Shown one piece after another: positions 48,401 to 61,559 of a stretch of 64,000 nt of DNA. Source of the stretch: Anticarsia gemmatalis (lineage: Eukaryota > Arthropoda > Insecta > Lepidoptera > Erebidae); assembly GCF_050436995.1 (NCBI RefSeq), contig NC_134765.1, positions 2,135,501-2,199,500 on the forward strand, given 5' to 3'. A program made the translations under genes and the position numbers. The notes under the pieces were generated by a model. It was not told the DNA's origin. It did no database searches and saw only the letters and a list, made by a program, of their open reading frames with translations. Every line of letters starts with the position of its first letter. Position 1 is the stretch's first letter.

Positions 48401-51400
48401 TCTGTATCAGTAACAATGAAGCTTTCTATTAGTGAAAGATTTTTGAAACTAATTGCTAATGGGTTTCTTTGATCTTTAAAAAGGAAAATAGTCTTGGGAT
48501 TTGTTTTTATGGGTTAGAAATAAATTATTGAAGAAAAAAAGAGGAAATTGTATGTGGTGTATTGTCTTACGGCCGCATGCAGAAAGATTAGTTTATAGAA
48601 ACAAATAAATATATATCTTTATAACATAAGTAAATCAAATACAATTACAGGTACAAGCGCTAACATACGTAGAGGAGGAGAGTGAAATAGTGAAACAGAA
48701 TGAAAAGACCTTGAAGTCTGAGATAGTTCTAGTGCGTTCTAAACTGGCCAACTGTGAGACTGAGCTGTTGCAATGTAAGAACAAGATACGGAAGCTCATG
48801 GAGGAGATACACAATGAACAGAGACTCATTAATAGTCGCCAGCAGGAAAACAGGTGAGAATTGTTCTGTACTACATTCTAACCGCGGCTTCGTTCAGGTA
48901 AAAAATATTGTTAAGTAAGAACTCAATTCCTAACCCTTCACTCAATTCGAGAGGAGCCCAAGTGCTGGGCAAGGCACTGCTGCGATGGGACAGTAATGGA
49001 TAAAAAAAAATCGTTCAGAAATTTTGGCGTAATTAAGTAACAAATATCTATACAAACTTTCGCATTTGTAATGTTTGTTCGATGATACATCACATGTCTA
49101 TGATGCATATTAACATGATAGATGTTATGTAGAAAGGAATTGTATTCTATAAATAGCCAGCAGAGAATAATACAATTTTCATCGGTATATAGAAAACTAC
49201 AATGTGACCGCGTAACACATATCCTGTGATTCGTTAAACTACTTTATTAAATGACATTTCTATAAGGGGCATAAGGGCACGCATAGACCAAAAACCTTTT
49301 CTTACTAGCCCCGAATTTACGGAGGTTACCAGTTCTACTCACAAACATTGTGTATTAAAATATTATCCATCTGCATTCGGCATTCTATGTTTAATTCCTT
49401 AGCTCATAATATAATAAGATGAGCGCAGAAATTGGTATTACAACATAGCAATAAGACGCTGAATGACCTTTACGTCAAATACTGGAGATAAAAAGTGTAC
49501 CGTCACTAATTCATTGAGATTGCATCAATTGCGTTATGCAGAATTACATAAAACGTTATTAGCAAAACTTGTTTTCTCTTTGATGTAAGATTAATGAACA
49601 TTCTGTAAATCTCATTTAAATATTCGCGCATTTTTATATGCACTACAACTTTTTCCCGCGGTCTCGTCTACGTGAAAAAAAAAGTTTGATAAAAATATCT
49701 TTAAAGGCCGGTTCCACTAGTTCTGGATATGTATTGGTTAGCTTTCAACATTTAGTCCTGGCTTCACCACATCGGTTTGTTTATTCGGTTGAATTTTCAT
49801 AGTTCATTTCATTCATACATTTTAATGTCACTCTACCTATCGTCTAAGTTATTTGGCACTATCCATAACGTTGTGTTAATGTTACTTTATCTACCAAATA
49901 GGCTATCTGACATTTTTAGAAACCGTGTAACGGCTCTAAGGTGCGTGAGAATAACAGACATCTATCCAAACAGACTCTCGCATTTATACTATCAGAATAC
50001 CACAGATATCTTATAATTTTCGCGCGGATTACAGTGCGTGAAATGTAATTTTGTTATCTTGTTCCACCATCGTTCAATGTAAACTGTAGCCGGTACGGTC
50101 TGTATATAATTACTGACACACACAACTATACATAATGCTCTGTGTGAATGTAAATTAGATTGTAGATGTCTTACAATGTTTCAATGCGATTCTCAAGACC
50201 TTGGACTTTTGTTTGTTAACATAAATATGTGTTTTGTTTCTTTATTTTGATGTGATGAGGCGCTCAGCTTGTTGCGTTTATTGTGAAAGTGGGTTAAGCT
50301 ACCTATGGCGCGGATATTATATAGATGGGTAGCCGCTTAGTAGTAATACCATTTGTCCTTATTTCGAGGAGTATATTAAAGTTTCATCTTGGTTGTTTCA
50401 AAAGCCTTTGATTTTATTTTTTAAGACTTTGCTAGGTCTAAACAAATAAAAGTAAGTTGAGCACTACCTATGCAAAAGAAAATCAAGTAAAAATCAAGTT
50501 TAATTAGTATGCTCATTGGAAGAAAATATAAAAACGTGCGTTTTTAACCGGCAAGCCTAACTACTGTAAGACAAAGTATTTCTTTTCTACAAATTAATGC
50601 ATTGTATGGCTCACTTTCTTAGAAACATAAATGTCACGTTTCTAACACATACATTACATATTTATGATGACTATATGAGATTACAAATTGCAGGCAAGCA
50701 CTGGAGCGATCGATGCTCGCTGAAATGGAAAGTTTGCAAACACAAATACAGCAAGCGAAGCACGCGACTGAAATTAATAATCTCACCGCTGAGAATTTGA
50801 AGAGAGAGGTTTGTTATTTTTTATAATTTTGTAGCCTAGTTTAAAACCGTATAAAATATAGCTTATGTTCTACCCTGGGATGTAAGCTGCTAAAAGACGA
50901 TAGAATAATGTTAGAAGTTAGTAAAATCAGTAGCAATCGCATGGCTGAAGATTACGAGATATCGGGTTCGAGCCGAGCCCGAGTCGCGTCAAATTTTGTT
51001 GCTATTTGGTGTGTCTTTTTATGTGGAAATTTTCCCGATATTCTCGGAAGTTTCCAAAAACGTCGCACCAGTAACATCAACACTATAAGTAATGTATCTT
51101 TGGGTATAACAAGGGAAAAAAGATTATCATGTTTTTTCTTAAAAAGTTTAAATTCATTTGTACAAAATATGATTATTTTGTACTTAAGTTATATTTTACT
51201 TATTTGAGTTATAGTTTGAATAGTTGAAAGATGATATATTTTGTCAATAGGTGGGTGTATTAGAGAATGCCATAATGGAAAAGAAGCGTCAAGTGGAACG
51301 ATTGGTTCAAGAGATGAAGGAAGCTAACTTACAAAGTCTCACTGGAAGTGTGGATGAGTTACGACATCCTTTGGATGGTACGTTTTTATAGCACACTAGA

Positions 51401-51956
51401 AACTTTAAAAATATCCATAAATCTAGATAGAAAAGTAATGTTTTATTCATTAGATTCACCGGTAATACAATACGACTGAAAACCACATCCTGACTGGTGC
51501 AGAAGTATTATAGTTTGTTTTTGCATGAATGAAGAACAAACAGAAATTAATATTGATATGTGACCAAACATGCAAACAAAGTACCAAAAAATGATCGTTT
51601 TGGTTTCTATCCCTTATGTATACATGCACGAGTATCATGTGCTGAATGAGGTCTATGAATATGTCCGTCAAATTGCCAGTTGTACGCGGTATATTTTGAT
51701 TGCGTCGGCCAGTTACAATTCAAATCTCGGCAGCAATTGGATTTAATTCGATTTAGAACAATCAGTTAGGGTCCTTGAATAAATAAATACTGTTTTAGAA
51801 GAAAAGCTTTATGGATTAAATATAAATAAATTAATAATATTTGTTTGTTTTATAGGTCTATGTAAAGCAGGCAGTGCCCGCCGGATCATCGGTTCACCAA
51901 GGCAGCTAGAGAACGCAGCTCCCACCAACAAAAACCCTCACGGAGTTTGGGTATAA
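45445..51956 (+). CDS. RASSF8: Ras-association domain protein RASSF8
   Basis: Ten exons: 45445-45516, 45640-45750, 46036-46157, 46275-46469, 47690-47924, 48170-48286, 48651-48853, 50694-50808, 51251-51377 and 51856-51956; 465 residues. The first about 80 residues are the Ras-association ubiquitin fold: MELKVWVEGIQRIVCGVT to WGEYSNDIQFILRRS. A Ser/Asn/Pro-rich linker with PPPPYRSPPPPS follows, then a long coiled coil from about residue 220 to 430. This is the N-terminal RASSF class (RASSF7/8). The fly orthologue keeps epithelial junctions stable with ASPP and Csk; it is membrane-junction associated. The start at 45445 gives the canonical RA first strand. Intron 6 appears to be GC-AG (GCAAGT donor at 48287). 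Poly(A) signal at 53455. Confidence 0.93.
48952..49010 (+). repeat. Short interspersed-repeat remnant in RASSF8 intron 7
   Basis: Contains GAGGAGCCCAAGTGCTGGGC and GCTGCGATGGGACAG, resembling the end of the CTGCTGGGCA repeat seen near 9950. Only a fragment; the 1.84-kb intron otherwise shows nothing recognisable. Confidence 0.35.
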
Positions 51957-53480
51957 TGTTCAAACAAACGTTTAAATAAGATCGGCCATTTAAAGTTCCC
52001 CCTAATTATACGAAGGCCTAATTTAAGTAGCCACAAAGTTTAGAACAAAGTAGTTATAATTTACTGCAGTTGAGTTATTTAATTACATATTTATTGTTTG
52101 TTGTATAGCGATTTTAATTGAATAATATTTTGTAAATTTTTACTATGTGTGCCCATTGGTATATTGTCGTTTTGGCAGATTCTCTTCAAGTGATATTTCA
52201 AAAATGACAAGATTAATCTTTGAATAATCTTGCCTGAAGATGGAATAATCATCCCACATGTAGTCCTAGTAGGTACATCACTTTTTTCTTTACCTATTCA
52301 CGTCTTTTTTTCGCCTAAAATATGTAATTATTTAATTAAAGAACTCAACTATTATGTGCTGCTATATTACGTGCACGATATTATTTGATTTATTTAGCCA
52401 TTATGGTAGCGGTAATTTATTAGTTTTGTGTTCAAATTAGTGTCATATTTATAATTATTACTTTGTCACAAATTAATTGTTTTATAAGTGTGTATTGGAA
52501 TTTTAAATGAAATTGTGTACTTAAAAGTATCAACAAGATATTTTTATTTTACACAAAAAGTATTATCGTGTCTTGCCGTAAGTTTATTTTTTATTGGGCT
52601 TTAATGGTTCATCAAAATTGTTTATTATATTTGGTTGAGTGTGCCTTTGTGTGTTTTGTTTGTGTGACTAATAATTTGCAATATTTTACACTGGCAATAT
52701 CGAGATAATTATATTTAATCAGATTACTTAGTTATGACTTCATATTACTTAGTATTGTCACAAAATAAGTACAGATATTTCAAGACATATTTGCACCTGT
52801 ATTATTAACTATGTGTTCGACGGAATAGTTACTATTTTTGTTTGGGATTGTTGTAAACAGACGCGCCATCATGGGTAATAGAATAAGAGGATGTGGACCG
52901 AGTTTAAGTATTATATCGGCGCCGTGTGTGGGTGAATGTGAGTGAAACATGACGGTTTATTTACCATTACAAACTTTATCTATGGTGGAACTTCACTTGG
53001 AGATTTGTTTATAGTTCTGTCTCTATTATTTGTCATACGAGTAAATGAGATGACGAATACGCAAACAAAACCAAGTAAAGTTTCACCATTATGTAGTATT
53101 TATAAGATTGGTACTTCATATCTTAGAATCTCTACGGCCTATATTACTATGTTCATATTTAAAGTATGTACACGATTAATTTGCAATATAGAGATACTTA
53201 ATTATAATAATAAATCTAGTCGAAAGTATAAGCCATTGCAATATTTTATAAACCAATATTAACCTTGATTTTAGAAGCATTTTAAATAATAACGGCATTT
53301 ATGACAAATCGAAATATTAACATTATAGAGTAGTAAATGTACGGACTATGTATTAGGAGTACTTTATGAGACTTGTATTTGAAATATAGTATGATTTTAT
53401 TTCTTGCATGGTTACTAATTGTAATTAGACGATTTGTGTATAATTCATATATGAAATAAAGGACATATTGTATACTGAAA
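51957..53480 (+). other. RASSF8 3' UTR
   Basis: About 1.5 kb of AT-rich sequence after the stop with no supported coding frame. It ends at AATAAA 53455-53460, followed by a T-rich stretch. Confidence 0.6.
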
Positions 53481-53492
53481 TGTTATTTTATT
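53455..53492. terminator. Face-to-face poly(A) signals between RASSF8 and ING
   Basis: AATAAA on + at 53455-53460 and on - (TTTATT at 53487-53492) are 26 bp apart. The minus-strand signal would give ING a 3' UTR of about 1.1 kb. Confidence 0.5.
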
Positions 53493-54573
53493 CTCCTAGC
53501 TTGGCAGCACTTTCGACAGTTGGCGCTATACAACAATTTATATAGGTACTCTTTAATTCCAGTGCGGATTCACAAAGTACATGTTATACTTACTCTCTTG
53601 TGTCCAGCTCTTTGTCAGCCTGTTATGTCACTGATAGTTTTATAAGATATCAGTATATAATATATAACATCATAGAAATTTTAATGGTTTGCCGTCTGTC
53701 GACGAGCTTTTGACTACACTATACGCGTGCATAGGCTTTTATGGTTATCGCTAAAACGGGTTGTACATGACTTTCGCAGTTGCATTGCAGTTAGCGCTTA
53801 GACTCGTAGTACCCCGTATATATTTTGCTATCATTGAGCAATGTAAATGTTATTTAGAACATAACAATGTCCTAGATTGGTGAAGAAATGGAAATGACAG
53901 GACTTAGGGTCGGAATAAAACAAATGTATTATTATTAATCCTTATATTCAAGATAACTTATTTCAAATGTAAGAAATTAAATCTGTTCGCAACAACCTAT
54001 CATAAAGAATACTCTTTTCTATACAATAGATGCCGTATATGCGTAACTTAAGTTATGCCGTACTGTACTTCGAGTTCCCGGTTTGACCACAATACTAAGA
54101 TATATTTACAACAATTTGTCAAATCGCGGCGAGTCAATTAACAACGTAGATTCGATCATTTCTATCTTCGTCCTGCGCTGTTATGGAGATTCAACTATCA
54201 TAAAACAATCATTTAAACTTTTTGCTACAACCACACGTCAAATTAGGATAAACTGAATTTTCATAAAATTTAAATCACATTTCAATACTTGAAAGTGTTC
54301 GAGGCAAGTTGTCTGCCTGTAAATGGACTAGAAACAAGTGAATACTTTGTATCTTTTACATAACTGGTGACCATGTTGTTCTGTGAGTCGGGGATTATGA
54401 CTATTTCTACACTAATGGTATATCTTAGTAGCTTACAACCATCACAAGACAAACAAGTTGTGTTAAAATACTTTATCACATAATGATATCTACCACAAGC
54501 ACCAATGCGTATTGCAGATGTATTCACTAATTTCAAATCCACATGAACCTTACATCTACTTATGCAGTAAACA
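53493..54573 (-). other. Candidate ING 3' UTR
   Basis: Minus-strand sequence downstream of the ING stop, with no supported gene. If the signal at 53487-53492 is used the whole stretch is 3' UTR. No minus-strand AATAAA was noticed closer to the stop, but this was not exhaustively checked. Confidence 0.4.
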
Positions 54574-56915
54574 CTATGCTTTCTCTTCTTTCTCCCTGTT
54601 ATACCGTTCTAGTTCTTTGAGGAATTGTCCTTTCGGTTTCATCACGTTTGGTCGGTCACCGCGGCATTTTGGACAGAACCATTTGCCTTTGGGCTTAGTG
54701 GTGAGTGAGACACAGGAGAAATGGAACCACTCGATGGGGCAGAGGTCGTTGTCGCAGAGGATCATCTCGCCAAATGATATTTGGTCGCAGAGACAGTAGC
54801 GCGGCTCGTCAGGGTCTATAGCATCTGTTTCTTCTGGTGGTGTTTCTGAACGCTGTGCTGCTTGGCGTGCTTTGCGCTTTTTCTTTTTGCCTATACCTGT
54901 GGAATATAAGTAGAATTATAACACAAATACATCAAATTAACTTGATTTGTACTGTTTTCTAATTGAATAAATGAATTAAACATGTAGTAGTGTAATAGTA
55001 CCTTTCTTGTGGGTAGTGTTGTGCGTGTGCCTCTCACTATCCCGTTCGCTGGAGTCTGCACCATCTGTAGCGGCGCCCGCCGTCGTTCGTGATCGACGCG
55101 CGCGTTTTGACCATCTTTCTCCTGCAAAACAAATTGTATATTGAACTCAATGTGTGTACAAATAAATAGTATGTATAAAAGTAAGTATAATTTTAAAGAT
55201 TTTAGCTGCCTGACTTGAAATGCCATAGATAAGTCATAGATTAGTAAAGTAAATTAATCATCTTAGAAATAAAAGAAGACATTATGAATTTATTGCAATA
55301 TTTTGTGTTTAAGGGTTGTTTTTCCATTGTCAGATAAGTTGAATGTAGACAACTTTTTTGCCTTAGTCTCAATAAAGTAGTCTCACAATCTGAATCATGG
55401 ATAATGGGCAAATTGATCTTTATGTACAAGTACTTAAAAAGAGAAGATCGCTTTTAACTTTTTATGGAAAACTTGAATAGTGATGATGAGATATGTACCT
55501 CCAGTCTTGTCCCTTTCCACTTTCTCTTTCTCCTTCTCAGTGGTCCTCTCTGGTGGTGGAGGCGGAGGTGCGTGTTGTGTTGAGACAACCGGAGCAGGAG
55601 CCTCCTTGTCCACACTGCGGGGAGTCTCCGGAACTGGGGCAGGCTCTTCCTTCACTGTGCCGTTTGTGTTCACCTCTAGGCAAGATACTGTTGAAAAGTA
55701 AAATGAAGTAATGTAATATTAAGTAAGAAAGAAAGTAGGAATTTAATGTAACTTCCCTAGCACATTAGACTTTGTGACTGTACCTATAGATGTAAATGTG
55801 TAATAAAACTTTTTATACTAAGGAAAGTTGACAGAATGCAGATTGATACTGTTTTATATAAAATTACTGTACTTGCAGAGAGTAAGCAATAGGGAGACGT
55901 TAATGGTCAAAAGTTGAGTGCAGTTATAAGATGTTATTTTAGAATGAAAATTGTGTTTACAATAACAGAGTTAGTAGGTATTTTTGCGAGTGACTTGTTT
56001 ACTATGCATACACATATTTACACTTTGTTATCATGTATAATTGCTTTATGTAACAACAATTATCAGTCCATAATAATTGATTATGTGATTGTTTATATGC
56101 TTTATATGTTGCACAGAAACTTCTTACATTAATACTGTCAAACTATGTACAAGGAGTTAAACTCAATGGAAAAGAGGGAATTTAGGTTTAGCTATAGAAA
56201 AATGAACTCACATAATTTTTTATGATCAGCATCTAGTGACCGTTGTTTGTTGTCAATGAGGTCTTGAAGTATCTGTACAACTTGTAGTTTTTCGTCTCCA
56301 ATCTCTTGGGCAGCCACTAACACTGTCTGGAGTCGCAAAGCAGCTCGGCTCCGACGACGTTCCTCCGTATTGGGCCCTATGCATACCGCCAAATGCTTTT
56401 CTGCTTCGCGAAGACATTCTAATAAACAAACAACAACAAATAAAAGTTAGCAACATCAAATCATAGGTTATCTCGACTACAAACTCCTTTGTAAGCATTC
56501 AAATGAGATTCAAATAAACAATATGTAGGGCGTCAAAACGAGTTCCTTTAATAACCATCTTTAGAAGTAACACACAAGTAGTGGATTTGATGTTATTTTG
56601 GTCCACTTGTACTAGCGACTCGTAATCTATAGATAGGTATGCATACGTAATGAGGTTGAAAGGCGAACGTCAACAAAATAATTACAAGCTGTTGTATCAA
56701 TTATTAATAACTTACACAACTGTAAATACTCAACTAAAGCAGTTATAGCATTCAGAACAAGCAGAAATAGGAAAATTACCTCTGTATGTAACGTCAAGCT
56801 CTCGCATACGCGATAAATGTCTCTGCAGGTCATTCGGGAGATTTTCTACGCAATCTAAGTAATTTTCAACGTATGTAGCTGATAGCAACGCTTCAGTGGA
56901 CGTCTGATTCAACAT
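54574..56915 (-). CDS. ING2: Inhibitor of growth protein, ING1/ING2 type
   Basis: Five minus-strand exons, 56915-56780, 56418-56212, 55687-55499, 55121-55002 and 54896-54574, close to 324 residues. The ING helical domain fills residues 1 to about 110 (YLDCVENLPNDLQRHLSRMR to EKLQVVQILQDLIDNKQRSL). A Pro/Glu/Thr linker and a basic stretch (GKKKKRKARQAAQR) follow. The PHD finger is at about 250-300: YCLCDQISFGEMILCDND to KGKWFCPKCRGD. The aromatic-cage Tyr, Met and Trp that read H3K4me3 are present. The C-terminal tail has basic and acidic charge, as in the polybasic region of ING1/2. The family anchors Sin3-HDAC complexes at trimethylated H3K4. Exon 3 was placed at the tttcaacag acceptor, because the nearer ccttgcctag acceptor would create an immediate stop. 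Confidence 0.93.
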
Positions 56916-58538
56916 GGTTAAAGATTGAGCACAGTTTTCATAGTGATAAAACAAGAGAAATGAAAAAAATCACTTTGAAAGCGAATAACAAGTCCGCTGC
57001 ATTCAACAGCCGTCCCGTCAAGCATCATTGTACGTTTAGAAACCGTGTTCTGTTTTCGCTCTGACGCTTTTTTATTACATTTGTGGTAACTGTCTTTTTA
57101 GTCACATTTACGTTTTTTCCTGTTTTTTTATTTATTTATTCTTAATTAATCATTTGATACATAAATAAATATTCTTAATAATAATAATATTTAGCAGGCG
57201 TTGGAAAATAAGGCTCACAAATGAATTGTTTCTTAATGATATAAAATTTTAATGTTCAATAAGAAATGTTTCATAGTTTTTCTATATCAATAACAGATGG
57301 CATTATAATATTAAAAGTGGCAAAAATAATCATAAAAAATATAGAATCTGGATTTTAGCTATCACATGATAAGATTAGATGGTGATCAATTGAAATCAAT
57401 TTCAGGTGTGTGTTGAGATATACCAAGAGATAAAAGATTATATTTTTAATAATAAAACTACATAGCCCGTGTTGTGATCTACCTAATAGAAAACGATACA
57501 ACACGAACGTACTTTCTAAATAAATGTAGGTATATGTACCCTTTTTTGTCGACTGCTTTTGCCAGCGGGAATACTCTGTTAAGGACTGAGGAGCTCATGG
57601 ATGAGAAAGAGTTCATAATCTGAGACGATTTCCAGGCTCTAAGCATTACAAAATTTCAAGTTCCGCCAAAAATAAATGGCTGCGACGAAAGCAGTTTTTA
57701 GGGAAGAAATAGGAATTAAATTTCACCTATGTATTCGTTTTGGTCGGGTCTTTGATTGTTTGTAGTATGTCGTCACCACTGTTGGCAACAGATGCCACTT
57801 AATGGAGAGATCAGGCATAGAGAGGACAAGCATAGTACCATTGATCAACGCCTTTAATGAGTTCTGTTTTAGTTTAAAAGCTTTTAGTTTTATAAGCGTG
57901 TGTGTAAAGGCACCTAATACTTCATTGACAATCTCTTCACAGCAAAGCTGACGCAGTACCTAATATCTTTTTCATCTGACCTTAGATTTGCACCCGGGAC
58001 TATTGTGCAGTAGTGTAGTAGCCATATTCGCTACATGCGTTACGACAAGAAATGTAAACAGACAGCATTTGCAGCTTCTTTGGCTATTGACAATAGTTTT
58101 TAAATATTTGACGATTCGATTTCACTAAGTAACGATTTGATAATGACTGCAACTCTTTGTGGTAGTTAACAATATATTAAGGTCCATATTCAGAAAGTCC
58201 ATTAAAATAAGTCCGAGCTGAGATCATTCATCTGTGAAAGGAAATCCATCGTTATTAAAATTCATAATATGCAGGAGCCGAGGCCGATTTACACCTACTA
58301 TTTCACCCACGTATTCTTTAGCTATTCTGTCATAAAACATACATTCAAAACCGCAGTGTGTTTGTAGTCAGTACCTTCTTAATAACACTGGCTTGCTACT
58401 CATTTTTCTTACTTTATTTTATTCTTTGACACCCGTCAGTGCAATTAAAATGGTATTTTGACGTCGTTGAATTGTTTTTATACCAATATTCTTGTGTATT
58501 GTCTAAATTTTTAAGTAAACTCGTGTTATTTGTGTGCA
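56916..58538. other. Gap upstream of ING
   Basis: 1.6 kb, AT-rich, no gene recognised. It should carry the ING promoter near 56,920-57,060, where the sequence has several CG-containing words. No interspersed repeat was identified. Confidence 0.4.
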
Positions 58539-58597
58539 ATGTCATCCACTGTTATATTCGTTGGCCTGCCAGAGGACTCAAAGAGCTCTATCACAAA
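58539..58597 (+). CDS. Possible first coding exon of an unidentified gene
   Basis: ATG at 58539 starts MSSTVIFVGLPEDSKSSIT and the frame meets a strong donor, AAA followed by GTGAGTAAG, at 58598 in phase 2. Codon use looks natural. No matching downstream exon was recognised in the remaining 5.4 kb, so a long first intron leaving the window would be needed. The family is not recognised. It would continue the alternating strand order of the region. Confidence 0.3.
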
Positions 58598-61559
58598 GTG
58601 AGTAAGTAATACCATTAAGTTCTAACATAAAATGTCTTGCAATACCCTCGGTGGCTGCTTTTCGAAGTGTCTAGAGACAGCTGATTTCCACCTGAGAGGT
58701 ATTTTTTGTTATGGAAATATAAAATTCCAGAAATAAACATCGAATGTCGAAACGTAAGTTTGTAAGGATTAAGCGGGTAGGTAAAGATAATAATTTTACC
58801 AATACTTGAAATTGAAGATTTAAATACTAGATAGGAGTACCTACCTAGTACAATGATACATATCATGACCTAGTAATTTTTATTGTTCATATAATTTTCA
58901 AACTAAGCGCCTGAATGTCTACAGCTGATTGTGCTTGTACGCGTTTTGAACAAGTGCCTTACCAATAAAGGTTGACCATAAATCGTATTTACGCTGCTTT
59001 CTGTTCTGCTGCAAACGATCAGAACAGGCTTCCGGTTAATCTCTGCTGGAAAGACAAACTATACTGCTGAAATACAATGACATCTTTTGGAGATTTTTGA
59101 GCATTGTTGCTAGAAGGACCAGAAACATTTTGTTTAAATAATTAATTGAAAAGATACGTTTGATCAATAAATTATACCTTAGACGGCATTTTTCAGGTAC
59201 CAGAGTTTTTCTAAAGAGTACGAATTGTGATAATAAACGCTTTTAGTGGGGATAAATCTAGAGTAACCCGGCTTTCAGCGGTAATTAGCAATGTTTAGTA
59301 GGTTTCCCACACGTTAAAACAAAGGCGAGTAAGTGACAGATATAACTGCATTAGCTTTATTGAAAGGTAATGCCTTGGGCAATGTAAAATGTCGATCACA
59401 AAACAAATTACCAATATATCAGCACCACGCACATTTAGATTTGATTATATTGATATATTCTCTATTATAATAATGATATTTTGATCCACGTGGGCTTGCA
59501 CTTATGTACTTCGTTCTAATTGAACTTGTAGGTTGCTCTAGAATAATATTATTTGTCGTGGGCGGCAATGTATTGCCTTGAGTCTTCCAATTACGGTGAA
59601 CAAGCTTGTTTATGTTTTAATGGTCTATTTCTACAAATAAGGTGTTATTGTGCAATATTATTGTTGAATGCTCAGCCTAAAAGGACGTTGTGCGATTCAC
59701 GAACGAAATAAGTGTGGCTCTTAATTTGCAGATTGTATTTTGAGGCATGTTTATTAAGAAGTTAATGTCCGTATTTGGATATGTTCTATTAATGAAGAGG
59801 TTTTAAGATTAAGCTCTTTACTTGGGCCTTATAGACGGGTTCTTGTTTACTTAATTAATGAGAGACAAAATCAAATACTACAAATTTCCATATTTGTTAT
59901 GAAATTTGTAATGAAGAGGATTATAAAAACCTGTTCTTAGATAAATAAATGGAGATTTCGATCGATATAATGTGCGATTATTATAATGTTTCCTTTTATG
60001 GCAAACGATATTATTAAAATAACATACTTTTGTAAAAGCGAGAGCAATTCAGTATAGTATCGTCTGTATGTACAATAGCTACACGGCTAAACTGACCATA
60101 ATAAAATTTGGCAGGGTTATACATTAGATTTAATGCCGGGCGAAAGCATAAGCTTCGCTTTATAAAACAAATTGGTTGAGACGCGGGTAAAGGCTAGCTC
60201 TATAATCACATAGAACGATATACTATTTTAGTCATAGTTATACCTATGTAAAGTTTGTCACTAAAGTCAAATTATCTTGAATTGTATGGCGTGTGTTGTG
60301 CATTGTCTCATGCCTTATACAGACGTACTCCAGGTGTTAGTACTATGTCATTAAGTTGCACCACTCAGTTGCGACAATGTCTTTGATAATTCGCCCCGCT
60401 TATTTGTGATACGAGAATAACAATAGAATAGTGTCCTTTTGATTTGTGTCGAATGAAAAGCTTTCTTTGTTGTTGTGTTAGGTCAGTGGTTGTGGCTTTT
60501 GTATACGATTTGATACGTGTTAATTAGTTTGAGTGTCTTTATAGGAGGTCTTGTGGGCCGATGGTGGTCTTTCTGAAGAAAACAATAGGTAGGGGTCAAT
60601 GGTATTCGGTCAGAGCGACCGTCCTGATCTGAAGACAAGAAGGCTATGGAATATAACTCCTCAATCGACCATTTGTACTTAGTTTTTCATAAATTTTCTA
60701 TATTTCTGCCATATGGTACTCATACTGCACGTCACTTCGCCTTATTTCTGATTTGGTCCTCCGAAAAGTCACTCACTTTAAAATCTTATCGCAGCACGTT
60801 CGTCCTTGTTTCTTTTTCGGTCTTACGTCTCTTTTTCTGGGTCTCTTCCGAAGACAGTTCCAATACCTGGTTTCCAATATTGATCTAAAATAAATATGCC
60901 TACACGAGCGGCATCGCGTGCTCAAGCTAGTTACACAATATCTCCACCTGTCAATGTAGCAGTAGTTGGATAAAATATAACAGGATTATCTATGGTCTTC
61001 CATGACAGGACGTAACAGGATACGAGGTGAAGCCCTGTAGTCTACGGCCGGTCGCTACTCACTCCTCGCTATGCACCGTGTGTTTGGTGCATATTACAAC
61101 TACACAATAAATATGATACTGATACTAACAAACAGTTGGACGATTGAGGTTTCCGGTGTTTCACACTGACCAATTTTGGTTTTCGGGATCATTTAACGAC
61201 AGGTGGATTACGTTGTTCAACCGGAACTAGAATTATCTTTTTATTCCGAAATAAAGCGATTCACATGGTTTTATTCCGTTTTTTGTGATAGAGCTAAACA
61301 ATCGGTATTAGCGTGAATGTCCATGAGTGTTGGATACCCATTAGGACACCTAGAGGTGTGATTGATAGCGTTGTATTGTTGCTTTCGTCGTAATTGCTTG
61401 ATTGTAGAGCTGTCTATTGTAAACCGTAATAGCAGATAAATGCCAAAACCATATGGAAGGCACAAGTATTTGAAATCAATTTCTGCAAGACATACTTATT
61501 GATACTTTGTTTCAAACCGGAAATATAATTATCAGTTTATCGAGTAAAACTGCACGATT

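Noticed and set aside
55434..55699. Acceptor at cttgcctag for ING exon 3
   Set aside because: Joining there makes an immediate stop codon with the T left by exon 2; the upstream acceptor tttcaacag keeps the frame.
60646..60888. 80-codon frame in the right-hand gap
   Set aside because: No recognisable motif, no convincing splice context, and the opposite strand is equally featureless.
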